From Clostridia bacterium (GTDB lineage: Bacteria; Bacillota_A; Clostridia; Oscillospirales; CAG-272): a DNA stretch of 64,000 nt. The notes under the pieces were generated by a model, which saw only the letters and a list, made by a program, of their open reading frames with translations, had not been told where the DNA came from and did not search any database. The stretch covers positions 22,471-86,470 of the forward strand of contig JAFSUU010000010.1 of NCBI GenBank assembly GCA_017445115.1, in the 5' to 3' direction. Shown one piece after another: positions 52,847 to 61,104 of the stretch (position 1 is its first letter; the number at the start of each line of letters is the position of its first letter). Position numbers and translations under genes: made by a program.

Positions 52847-53404
52847 GTGGATAACGGTGCAAGTAGCTACCGCCGTTTCCTGAATGGTGACGATGAAGGT
52901 ATAGCGGAAATAGTAAGAGATTTCAAAGACGGTCTCATTCTCTATCTGAACGGATACGTTAAAAACATATATACAGCCGAAGAACTTGCTGAAGATACTT
53001 TTTTTAGGCTTATGGTCAAGCGTCCAAAGTTTTTGGGAAAGTCTTCATTTAAATCGTGGCTATATTCGATAGGACGAAACGTTGCGGTAGATCGCATCAG
53101 GCATGATAACAAAATGTCTGATACCCCGATCGAGGATATGGAAACGTATCTTTCCGACGAGTACGATCTCGAACGCTCATATATCAAAGAGGAAAGAAAA
53201 ATCGAAGTCAGGAGGGCGCTTGACAAACTGCCCCTCGATTACAGGCAGGTACTGTGGCTGATATACTTCGAGGGCTTTTCAAATGCTGAGGCGTCCGTGA
53301 TAATGAAAAAGAATGAACGTCAGATAAGAAATCTCCTTTACAGAGCAAAGCAGTCATTAAAGAATGAACTTGAAAAGGAGGGATTTTTTTATGAAGAGTT
53401 CTGA
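52847..53404 (+). CDS. ECF-type RNA polymerase sigma factor
   Basis: About 185 residues. Sigma region 2 (LILYLNGYVKNIYTAEELAEDTFFRLMV ... FKSWLYSIGRNVAVDRIR) and region 4 (ALDKLPLDYRQVLWLIYFEGFSNAEASVIMKKNERQIRNLLYRAKQSLKNEL) are both complete. It should direct transcription of its own regulon, probably including the downstream membrane protein. The start is the GTG at 52847, five bases after AAAGGAGGT; the frame upstream to 52808 has no SD. The SD can be sequestered in a hairpin (52823-52842, GACCT/AGGTC). Confidence 0.92.
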   Translation: MDNGASSYRRFLNGDDEGIAEIVRDFKDGLILYLNGYVKNIYTAEELAEDTFFRLMVKRPKFLGKSSFKSWLYSIGRNVAVDRIRHDNKMSDTPIEDMETYLSDEYDLERSYIKEERKIEVRRALDKLPLDYRQVLWLIYFEGFSNAEASVIMKKNERQIRNLLYRAKQSLKNELEKEGFFYEEF

Positions 53405-54530
53405 TGAAATGATAAACAGCTTGTATGAACGCAGAGACAATTATATAAGCGAAAGAAAAGCAAGAAACAAAACAATAGTCAAGACGGTAAGCGCTGTCTT
53501 CAGCGTGTGCCTTGTTGCTTTGATCGGTGTCGGAGTTTTCACACTCGGATGGTTCAAAGCGAACGATAAACCCGCTTCACCTTCCGATTCGACGTCGATC
53601 ATTGAAAATACGGAAGAGAGTGACACGGCAGATATTCTGATTTATGCTCCGAATCACGACGAAAATGACGCCTCGGGTGGTATATACCAAGGCGGAACTG
53701 CAGATTCGCTCGGAAGACTCAGCATATCCGGCTCAAAATATATTCAGATCGGAACGGCAAATGAAGCGGTAGGCTACACTAAAAAAGAATATCTCGGAAA
53801 AGCATCGGAGTTTTCGGACCTCTACAGAAAAGTCGCCGACGAAGACGGGATCGATGGAGACGTATATTCAGTAAACGAATCACCGGACATTCTGCTTATA
53901 TATCTTTCAAACGAGGGTGTAGTAGTACTATCATCTGAAACAAACGGCGATCCGGCGAATGTGCTTGAGAACGACAATCAAAACGGCGGCGAAAATATCG
54001 GCGGAATAAACATTCCGACTTTGCCGGCAACAAACGAAATCGACCTGGTCGGCGATAAGATCACGGAAGAAGAAGCAAAGCAGTATTTTGAAGAGAATTC
54101 CGCAAGTATTATCAGTTCGCTTTCTGCAAGCGGCGTCGAGGCCGATAATATAAGGATCTCTGATACCGGTTATTGTCACATAAACTATGACGGAACAGCC
54201 GGAAAGAATCTTGAGATCAGGCAGAATTTCCGTGACTATCTCGTATATAACGGAGACCGTCTCGTCGCGATCGTTACGCTGACGAAAGATAACGGATTGT
54301 TAAGCTCTACTCCCGCTTTTGGAGGTGAGTGGTTCGACGACTACAATGAGTTTTTGAAACAGCACGAAGGACAGAAACTCGTATATCTTTACGCCGGATG
54401 GATGGAGATCATAATAGCTCCCGACAACACATGCACAAACCCGATGGGGCTTGACGTTTCGGAATATCTTAAAGGCATTGAAGATCCTTATGAATGGTTC
54501 TATAACAAAGCGGCTGTATATACTCCGTAA
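53391..54530 (+). CDS. Putative anti-sigma / sigma-partner single-pass membrane protein
   Basis: About 379 residues. A short cytoplasmic N terminus (about 1-28, MKSSDEMINSLYERRDNY...) is followed by one TM helix (AVFSVCLVALIGVGVFTLGWF) and a large extracellular part with an acidic Ser/Asp linker, which fits the topology of membrane anti-sigma factors. I recognise no named ectodomain. The ATG at 53391 has AAGGAGG nine bases upstream and overlaps the sigma stop by 14 bases, so translation is coupled. That coupling is the main support for the role. Confidence 0.72.
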   Translation: MKSSDEMINSLYERRDNYISERKARNKTIVKTVSAVFSVCLVALIGVGVFTLGWFKANDKPASPSDSTSIIENTEESDTADILIYAPNHDENDASGGIYQGGTADSLGRLSISGSKYIQIGTANEAVGYTKKEYLGKASEFSDLYRKVADEDGIDGDVYSVNESPDILLIYLSNEGVVVLSSETNGDPANVLENDNQNGGENIGGINIPTLPATNEIDLVGDKITEEEAKQYFEENSASIISSLSASGVEADNIRISDTGYCHINYDGTAGKNLEIRQNFRDYLVYNGDRLVAIVTLTKDNGLLSSTPAFGGEWFDDYNEFLKQHEGQKLVYLYAGWMEIIIAPDNTCTNPMGLDVSEYLKGIEDPYEWFYNKAAVYTP

Positions 54531-54546
54531 TCAAATATACCGTATC

Positions 54547-54575
54547 AAAAGGTGCCGTTTGCGCGGCGCCTTTTT
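54547..54575 (+). terminator. Terminator after the sigma/partner operon
   Basis: AAAAGGTGCCG / CGGCGCCTTTT stem (one G-U pair), six-base loop, TTTTT. Confidence 0.88.
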
Positions 54576-54643
54576 AGTTCATTCCACACATTCGACAAAT
54601 CTGAATCTCTGAAATACAATTAAGAAAAAGGAGGTTTCAGATT

Positions 54644-55015
54644 ATGGACAGTTACATAACAGACGAAAAGACCGGAATTGAATACAAGCTCGTCGGAGAC
54701 TACTATCTGCCAATGATCAAAGCGCCGGAAACGCCGGAGATCGGGATGTGGGGGCAACGGTATATCCGATACCTAAGAGAAAACAAAAAGGCGATCTACA
54801 CCGCCTTTCTGATATCCGGAAAGCTCTATGACCACGCCGCTGAAATCGACCGTTCAGCTGAAGAAATGTACGAAAAGCTGATACGCGAAATGACGGAGCG
54901 CGATGGCATCACTGAAGACCTCAAAGCCCGCGACCAACTTGCTTGGATAGGTGCGATGAACAACATCGCCGCTCGGGCACGTGAAATCGTGGAGAATAAG
55001 TTAATCATAATATGA
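54644..55015 (+). CDS. TnpV-like transposon-encoded protein
   Basis: 123 residues matching, as I recall it, the TnpV family carried by Tn4451-type and other conjugative or mobilisable elements of Clostridia. Matching positions: YITDEKTGIEYKLVGDYYLP, IGMWGQRYIRYLRENKKAIYTAFLISGKL, and AWIGAMNNIAARAREIV near the end. Function unknown. AAGGAGG precedes the ATG by nine bases. No recombinase, relaxase or other element genes lie nearby, so it appears as an orphan, perhaps a relic of a departed element. Confidence 0.85.
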   Translation: MDSYITDEKTGIEYKLVGDYYLPMIKAPETPEIGMWGQRYIRYLRENKKAIYTAFLISGKLYDHAAEIDRSAEEMYEKLIREMTERDGITEDLKARDQLAWIGAMNNIAARAREIVENKLIII

Positions 55016-55020
55016 CGAAT

Positions 55021-55040
55021 GGCGGGGCAAAAGCTCCGCC
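55021..55040 (+). terminator. Hairpin after tnpV
   Basis: GGCGGGGC-AAAA-GCTCCGCC, eight pairs with one G-U. No T-run follows, so termination is uncertain. Confidence 0.4.
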
Positions 55041-55094
55041 AGCGTATTTAATTGTAGTATAAACATCATCGACACTTAATTGGCTCTAAACGAG

Positions 55095-55123
55095 TTGCAA
55101 CAGTTTTGGCGATATGATATAAT
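55095..55123 (+). promoter_or_regulatory. Promoter for the response regulator-kinase operon
   Basis: TTGCAA at 55095-55100, 17-bp spacer, TATAAT at 55118-55123. Confidence 0.75.
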
Positions 55124-55182
55124 GAATTTAATAGAGTACTATTTAGGAATATTTGCTGACGTGAAGGGGTTGATATTTTAAA

Positions 55183-55914
55183 GTGTACAGAATAGTATTG
55201 TGTGATGATAACGCGGGATTTTTGTCGCTGTTCAGAGACGAAATCAAAGAACAGTTCAACAGAATCATGCCGGATAGTTCCGAATATGAAATCGGCCCTT
55301 GTTTTGAAAGCGGGAATGAGGTTTTGAAGTATATTGAGTCCAATAAAACCGATGTGATTTTTTTGGATATAGATATGCCGGAAATGAGCGGGTTTGAGCT
55401 TGCAAAGATCCTATGCCGCGATTACAAAAATATATTGGTAGTTTTTATGTCCGCATACGACACTTTCGTTTATGAATCCTTTGACTACCTCCCGTTTGCA
55501 TATCTTCGTAAAGAACACATAAAAACCGAACTTCCTAAGGTGTCGCTTCGAATTCGCGAAAAACTACTTGAGCCCGCAAGATACATTGTTTTGCCTTTAA
55601 AGGACAAGGACATCAAAATCGACGCGAAAGACGTATTGTATTTCGAAAGCATAAAAAACTACTACGTCGCACACTTGGTGAGCGGGAAAGAATACACTTG
55701 CAGAGGAACGATATCGAAACTTGAAGAGGTTGTAAAAGGAATGGACTTCTTCAGAACTCATTCCGCTTTTCTTGTGAACATGGAACATATTGAAAAAGTC
55801 TTTGAAGACGGGACCTTGCAAATTGAAAACACTACTATTCCGATATCTCAAAAACGCGCTAAAGAATTCAGAAGAGCGTTTTCGGAATATGAAAGGAGGA
55901 GCATGGGGATATGA
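55183..55914 (+). CDS. LytTR-family response regulator (AgrA-like)
   Basis: 243 residues. The receiver domain (1-120) has the acidic pocket LCDDN, the phospho-acceptor Asp62 in VIFLDIDMPEMSG, and FMSAYD. The C-terminal LytTR DNA-binding domain (about 140-240) includes DVLYFESIKNYYVAHLVSGKEYTCRGTISKLEEVV and FFRTHSAFLVNMEHIEKV. LytTR proteins bind direct repeats about two helical turns apart; such repeats occur at 57261-57295. The start is a GTG with AAGGGG upstream at a longish distance. It overlaps the kinase gene by four bases. Confidence 0.93.
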   Translation: MYRIVLCDDNAGFLSLFRDEIKEQFNRIMPDSSEYEIGPCFESGNEVLKYIESNKTDVIFLDIDMPEMSGFELAKILCRDYKNILVVFMSAYDTFVYESFDYLPFAYLRKEHIKTELPKVSLRIREKLLEPARYIVLPLKDKDIKIDAKDVLYFESIKNYYVAHLVSGKEYTCRGTISKLEEVVKGMDFFRTHSAFLVNMEHIEKVFEDGTLQIENTTIPISQKRAKEFRRAFSEYERRSMGI

Positions 55915-57206
55915 TAAATACGATCATAGAGATAGCCGCAACAGTTATTGATACGCTTTTTCTCGTATGGTTTATTCCGCAGTTTGTCGGTGTTTCAGTA
56001 AAGGAAAAATACTGGACTCTCGCCCTCCCCGCGCTTCAGCTTGCCGTTCAATTGGTGTTCGATCATTATCTTCCCGGATTCAGCCTTCTTCCGATGATTA
56101 TAATGTTCGTGATAGTTTTTGCATTTGCGCTTTCTCTGTCTCCTAAAACGATCTTATGGGACATATTCGGGGCGGCGGCGTACATATCGATAATGATGCT
56201 TGTGAGCAGTTTGCTGTTTTCGGTCTTCTCGCTGTTTATAGACAATATGGGCGAACTGATGCAAGGATCTCAGACGAGCGTCCGCTTTATTTATATCGCG
56301 GTAGCAAAACTTGTTCAATTCTTGTTGTATCAGCTTGTTTTGAAACTTTTCAGAAAGAATAAAGAACTCGACCTATTAAACGGTTTATTGTCTTTTGCTA
56401 TTACGGTAGTTACCGTTCTCGGGCTTGCTAATTTGATGAGAATAGCCGCGAATACCGAGTCGGAAGAAAAGGACACTTCGATCTTGGTCCTTGCCCTCAT
56501 ACTCGTTTTAGTGAATGTGGCTCTTTACGTTTTCATTTATCGGATCCAAAAGCTCCAAAAAAGCAAGTATGAGCTGAAACTAATTAATGACCGAATTGAT
56601 CTTGAGGAAAAACATTCAAAAGAAGCGAACACTATTTGGAACAATATCAGAAAAGTACGTCACGATCTGAAAAATCACTTCTCGGTAATGCAGGCGCAGC
56701 TTGACAAAGGCGATATTACAGCTTGCAAAGATTATCTGAATAACATACAGGAAACAACAGTAGAAAACATGGGAACTCTGATCAGATCGGGGAATACGAT
56801 CGTCGATTATCTGATCAATTCAAAGCTGTCAGATAAAAAAGATATACAGGTATTGATTACGGGCAGCGTTGGAGATTTTGACGATATTGCCGATGCGGAT
56901 ATGGTGTCGATCCTCGGAAATATTATTGATAACGCTGTCGAGGCAGTAGAAAAAACTACAAAGACAAAACGTATCGAGATTTACTTTTCCAGAGTAAAGG
57001 GCAACAGAATAATCGTATGCAAAAACACGGTGGAAGAAAAGGTTCTCGAGAAAAACAGAAAGCTTTTCACAACGAAAAGCGACGCCTCATCTCACGGCTT
57101 AGGTCATCAGATCGTTGAGTCTACCGTAAAGAAGTATAACGGCTTCGTAGATTATTTTGAAGAAGACGATATGTTTGGAGTGCAGATTTCAATACCTGAG
57201 CAGTAA
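55911..57206 (+). CDS. GHKL-type sensor histidine kinase (AgrC-like)
   Basis: 431 residues. The N-terminal half has about six TM helices (to about 215), as in peptide-sensing AgrC/ComD/VirS kinases. The H-box is KVRHDLKNHFSVMQAQLDKGD (His near 250). The GHKL ATPase domain has N-box SILGNIIDNAVEAVE and G-box SHGLGHQIVESTVKKYNG. It would phosphorylate the LytTR regulator. No AgrB-like processing enzyme and no clear peptide gene flank it. Confidence 0.92.
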   Translation: MINTIIEIAATVIDTLFLVWFIPQFVGVSVKEKYWTLALPALQLAVQLVFDHYLPGFSLLPMIIMFVIVFAFALSLSPKTILWDIFGAAAYISIMMLVSSLLFSVFSLFIDNMGELMQGSQTSVRFIYIAVAKLVQFLLYQLVLKLFRKNKELDLLNGLLSFAITVVTVLGLANLMRIAANTESEEKDTSILVLALILVLVNVALYVFIYRIQKLQKSKYELKLINDRIDLEEKHSKEANTIWNNIRKVRHDLKNHFSVMQAQLDKGDITACKDYLNNIQETTVENMGTLIRSGNTIVDYLINSKLSDKKDIQVLITGSVGDFDDIADADMVSILGNIIDNAVEAVEKTTKTKRIEIYFSRVKGNRIIVCKNTVEEKVLEKNRKLFTTKSDASSHGLGHQIVESTVKKYNGFVDYFEEDDMFGVQISIPEQ

Positions 57207-57236
57207 TCATCAGCAGCATAACGAATAACATTACCA

Positions 57237-57261
57237 GGACTGTATTTTCAGTCCCGTTTTT
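57237..57261 (+). terminator. Terminator after the kinase gene
   Basis: GGACTG-TATTTT-CAGTCC (57237-57254) followed by CGTTTTT. Short but complete; it separates the regulators from the exporter genes. Confidence 0.7.
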
Positions 57262-57295
57262 CGTCTATTATCCCTAATTTTCATCTATTATCCCT
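57261..57295 (+). promoter_or_regulatory. Duplicated 15-bp operator-like repeat upstream of the exporter genes
   Basis: TCGTCTATTATCCCT at 57261-57275 and TCATCTATTATCCCT at 57281-57295, one mismatch, 20-bp period. The second copy ends five bases before a -35-like TTGATA. The spacing of two helical turns and the position fit a binding site for a LytTR regulator such as the one at 55183. Confidence 0.7.
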
Positions 57296-57300
57296 TTATA

Positions 57301-57329
57301 TTGATATAGTTATTCCGTTATAGTATAGA
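57301..57329 (+). promoter_or_regulatory. Promoter for the two exporter genes
   Basis: TTGATA at 57301-57306, 17-bp spacer, TATAGA at 57324-57329. Weaker than the constitutive promoters in this window, consistent with activation by a bound regulator. Confidence 0.55.
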
Positions 57330-57394
57330 AATATTACAGAGCGATTATCGCAAAGTTTTGCGCCTATTCAGGCATTTAGTTTATTCGGAGTGTT

Positions 57395-59185
57395 ATGAAA
57401 AAGCTGAAGAATTATTTGAGAAATCTGGCTTTCATGTTCCGCTATTCATGGAAGACCGCAAAAAGCCGGTATTTAATTTCTTTTATTACGGTTATTGTAA
57501 ACACCGCGATCCCCTTTATTTATTTGATACTGCCCAAATTCATTATCGACGAACTCGCAGGGGAACACAGGTGGGAAGTGGTCCTAAAATATATCTTGAT
57601 ATTTATTGTTTTTGTTGCAGTATCAAGAGCGGTCAATCTGTTGATATCATATTTCGGCAAAACTTCTCAAACGCTTTGCAATATGAGAAATGAATCGGTA
57701 TTCATTGATTATTTTCTTCACATGGAGTATTCGAAGCTCGAAGACAGCGAATATAAAGACCTGGGAATGAAAGTTATGGATGCTGTAAATGCCGTAACGT
57801 TTGTCGACGGTACGGTAACGCCGTTTTTTACAGCCCTTTTAAAACTTGCGGGTTACTCATATATCATAACCCAGCTTCATCCGCTGATTATTGCTTTGAT
57901 TCTTTTGATAATCTTTTTAAACTCCAAAATCACAAAAAAGCTGCAGAAGATCGGATATGATTTTAAACCCGTAGCAACGAACTTAAGCCGTAAAACGTCA
58001 TACTTGTTCCGCTCTATGATAAGATTCGACTTTGGAAAAGAAATAAGGATCAACGAAGCTTCGGAATGGCTGAAGGAGAAGTATAAAGCGGAAACAGATA
58101 ATTACATAACCGAGGTAAACAAAAAATACAATAAAGAGTTCAAAATTAAACTTTTGACATGTGTGATCAACGCCGTTCAAACAATAGTGATGTACGGGTA
58201 CAGCGCATATAGGGCGGTCACCGGGGCGATCTCGATCGGAGACTTCAACGTTTATCTCGGCGCTATCACAAATTTCACCGGGAGTTTTAATGATTTTATT
58301 TCCAGTTTTGTGTGGCTGAAGACATTGTCCGATTATGTTGATGACTATAAGAAATACAAAGAACTTGTTTCGTCTTCTTTGGATGAAGCGAACTGCGTGG
58401 ATTTTGAGTTGGATGAAGAAGGCAAATATACAATAGAATTCAAGAACGTCTCGTTCAAGTATCCCAACACGGAAAAATATGTACTGAAAGACGTTTCGAT
58501 TAAGATCGAACCGGGTACGCGGCTTTCCATCGTCGGTTACAACGGAGCAGGAAAAAGCACCTTCATAAAACTACTCTGCAGGCTATACAAACCGACGAGC
58601 GGAACGATACTTTTGAACGGCGTCGATATATCAAAAATCGACTTTGAAAAGTACCGCGACGTTTTGGCTGTGGTATTTCAGGATTATCAACTCTTTTCGT
58701 TTTCGGTCAAGGAAAACATAGTTCTTGATTTGGAATTTGATGAAACAAGAGTAAAAGAGGCGGTGGAGAAAAGCGGTCTGAATGAAAAGATCGAAGAACT
58801 CGAGCGCGGACTCGATACGTCTATTGGACGGGAATTTGACGAGAACGGCATCGAATTTTCAGGAGGAGAGGGGCAAAAACTCGCTTGTGCAAGGGCGTTT
58901 TACAGAGACTCCCCCGTAGTCATTCTGGACGAGCCGACCGCGTCCCTCGATCCGCTCGCAGAGAGCGCCTTATATGAGCGTTTCAATAACATTATCGGAG
59001 ATAAAACGGCAATATACATATCTCACAGACTTGCTTCCGTTAAGTTCTGCGATATAATAGCCGTTTTTGCAGACGGTGAAATCGTCGAATACGGGACACA
59101 TTCCGATCTTATGAAAAAGGATGGCGTTTATGCAGAAATGTTTTCCAAGCAGGCGCAGTATTACGTTGAAAAGGAGGCGGAATGA
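57395..59185 (+). CDS. ABC exporter half-transporter (membrane domain plus ATPase), first of pair
   Basis: 596 residues. Six-helix exporter domain (about 20-320), then ATPase: Walker A VGYNGAGKST (about 380), Q-loop VFQDYQLF, signature FSGGEGQKLACARAF (about 487), Walker B VVILDEPTASLD, H-loop ISHRL. The signature is FSGGE rather than LSGGQ. No C39 peptidase domain is present. It overlaps the next gene by four bases, so the two probably form a heterodimer exporting a peptide, lipid or drug. The substrate is unknown; control by the LytTR/kinase pair suggests a sensed toxin or signal. Confidence 0.9.
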   Translation: MKKLKNYLRNLAFMFRYSWKTAKSRYLISFITVIVNTAIPFIYLILPKFIIDELAGEHRWEVVLKYILIFIVFVAVSRAVNLLISYFGKTSQTLCNMRNESVFIDYFLHMEYSKLEDSEYKDLGMKVMDAVNAVTFVDGTVTPFFTALLKLAGYSYIITQLHPLIIALILLIIFLNSKITKKLQKIGYDFKPVATNLSRKTSYLFRSMIRFDFGKEIRINEASEWLKEKYKAETDNYITEVNKKYNKEFKIKLLTCVINAVQTIVMYGYSAYRAVTGAISIGDFNVYLGAITNFTGSFNDFISSFVWLKTLSDYVDDYKKYKELVSSSLDEANCVDFELDEEGKYTIEFKNVSFKYPNTEKYVLKDVSIKIEPGTRLSIVGYNGAGKSTFIKLLCRLYKPTSGTILLNGVDISKIDFEKYRDVLAVVFQDYQLFSFSVKENIVLDLEFDETRVKEAVEKSGLNEKIEELERGLDTSIGREFDENGIEFSGGEGQKLACARAFYRDSPVVILDEPTASLDPLAESALYERFNNIIGDKTAIYISHRLASVKFCDIIAVFADGEIVEYGTHSDLMKKDGVYAEMFSKQAQYYVEKEAE

Positions 59186-60978
59186 TGAAAAAGCAAAAAC
59201 ACGATGAAAAGCATTCGCTTCTGTCCAACGTTTTATACTGTCTGAAATTCCTTTACAGGGCAAATAAAACGGTATATTTCACGCGCATCCCTCTTATTCT
59301 TATTGAGAGTGCTTCAGGATTTGTCTCGATCATTTTCGTCAGATTTATCCTCAACGAAATATCGACGACCAAAAACGTCGAGCGTATCATTTGGTACATC
59401 GGCGGTATGGCTGCGTCCATATTTATCATTCAACTGCTTAAACTCATAATTGCGCATATAGATACAAAGCAGGCGGATAAATCGCTTTACAAAATGAAGC
59501 TCATTTTGGGCGAGGCGGTTATGAAGATGAAGTACTCTGACATAGAATCGCCCAGGATCAAAAACTTCATTCAAATGGCTGAATGGTCAAATCCGTTTTA
59601 TGACGTTTTCGGTCATTGTACCGCCATCGTCACGGCGCTGATCAGCATGCTCGGGCTTGTAGCGATAATTCTGACAATCAGTCCGCTCGTTCTTGTCCTG
59701 ATCGCAATAGTCGTAGTGATAAGAGTCATCAGGGAGAAGAAGTGGCGTCGGAAACAGTACCAGTATAAAAAAGACCGTTCTGCGCTGAACCGGTATTATA
59801 ATTACATATATTCTCTCATATCGGGGACACAGTACGGCAAGGAGATAAGAGCGAATAAACTTGAGGGCTGGATGCACCGAAAATACGAAGAGCTGATACT
59901 CGGTCACGTTCTTCCTCTCGAAAAAGACATGATGAAGAAACAGACCAAATTCTTTTCATTCCAAAACGCAGTTTACTTATTTCAGGAAGCGCTCGTATAT
60001 CTCTACCTCGGTTACAGGGTCGTATTCAAAGGAATGCTGATAGGCGACTTTACTATGTATATGTCAAGTATAAGTTCATTTTCCAATTATGTAAGCGGCC
60101 TTGTCGGAAACCTGACGATGCTCTCGGGGATAGGTTTTGAAATTAACGATTACCGATACTGCATGGAATTGTCCCGAAAACAAGACCAATATGCAAAAGC
60201 AGGTCAAATGCCCGAAGTAGACGGAAGTAATCTGAAGCTCGAATTCAAAAACGTATCGTTCAAATATCCGAACACGGACAAAATGATACTGAAAAATATA
60301 TCTATATGTCTTGAAGGCGGGAAATCTTTGTCCATTGTGGGGGTCAACGGCGTCGGCAAGACAACGTTTGTAAAACTGATCTGTCGTTTTTACGAGCCGA
60401 CCGAAGGAGAGATCTTGCTTAACGGGATACCGATACAGACTATACCTTATGAGGAATATATCAAACTGATCGGCGTTGTTTTTCAGGACTTCAAGATGTT
60501 CGCTTTTTCCGTAAAAGAAAACATATCAATGAAGTTGAACGCAGACGAACAGACGCTTGAAAAAAGTATTTTTGAAAGCGGGCTTGAGAGCAAAATAGAA
60601 TCTCTTGATAACGGTACGGATACGCTGATAAGCAAAGAATTCGATCCCGAGGGCATTGAATTCTCCGGAGGAGAATGTCAGAAGCTCGCTATTGCGCGGG
60701 CGATCTACAAAGACGCTCCGCTTATCATTCTTGACGAGCCGACGAGCGCGCTCGATCCGATAGCCGAGTACGACGTTTACAAGCGCTTTTCCGAACTTGC
60801 AGAAGGTAAATGCGCCGTATACATTTCCCACCGCTTATCGTCGACGCGTTTCACCGATAAGATTGCGGTATTTTCGGACGGTATGCTGTGTGAGTACGGC
60901 GATCACAGCGAACTTATGCGAGTTGAAAACGGCATTTACAGAAATATGTTTGAGATGCAGGCGCAATATTACGCTTGA
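59182..60978 (+). CDS. ABC exporter half-transporter, second of pair
   Basis: 598 residues with the same layout as its neighbour. Six TM helices in about 20-325, Walker A VGVNGVGKTT (about 386), Q-loop VFQDFKMF, signature FSGGECQKLAIARAI, Walker B LIILDEPTSALD, H-loop ISHRLSS. Both members retain a full set of ATPase motifs with Glu after Walker B, so neither is a degenerate site. GGAGG precedes the ATG within the end of the upstream gene. No obvious terminator follows on this strand. Confidence 0.9.
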   Translation: MMKKQKHDEKHSLLSNVLYCLKFLYRANKTVYFTRIPLILIESASGFVSIIFVRFILNEISTTKNVERIIWYIGGMAASIFIIQLLKLIIAHIDTKQADKSLYKMKLILGEAVMKMKYSDIESPRIKNFIQMAEWSNPFYDVFGHCTAIVTALISMLGLVAIILTISPLVLVLIAIVVVIRVIREKKWRRKQYQYKKDRSALNRYYNYIYSLISGTQYGKEIRANKLEGWMHRKYEELILGHVLPLEKDMMKKQTKFFSFQNAVYLFQEALVYLYLGYRVVFKGMLIGDFTMYMSSISSFSNYVSGLVGNLTMLSGIGFEINDYRYCMELSRKQDQYAKAGQMPEVDGSNLKLEFKNVSFKYPNTDKMILKNISICLEGGKSLSIVGVNGVGKTTFVKLICRFYEPTEGEILLNGIPIQTIPYEEYIKLIGVVFQDFKMFAFSVKENISMKLNADEQTLEKSIFESGLESKIESLDNGTDTLISKEFDPEGIEFSGGECQKLAIARAIYKDAPLIILDEPTSALDPIAEYDVYKRFSELAEGKCAVYISHRLSSTRFTDKIAVFSDGMLCEYGDHSELMRVENGIYRNMFEMQAQYYA

Positions 60979-61053
60979 TGCATAATTGTGACTCAATAAT
61001 AAGAATATATACATTTATTCTCGATAATACTAAATCCAAATAAAAGCCGTCAC

Positions 61054-61085
61054 AAAAACATGCGGGTATCCCGAGAGATACCCGC
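61054..61085 (-). terminator. Terminator after the XRE regulator gene
   Basis: Perfect 9-bp stem GCGGGTATC/GATACCCGC (61062-61070, 61077-61085), six-base loop. On the minus strand it is followed by ATG then TTTTT. Confidence 0.8.
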
Positions 61086-61104
61086 TGTATTAATTGAAAG
61101 TTGA

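Noticed and set aside
55183..57206. Complete agr quorum-sensing locus
   Set aside because: The kinase and regulator fit, but no AgrB-like protease or short AgrD-like frame with a good SD is visible within the flanking intergenic regions.
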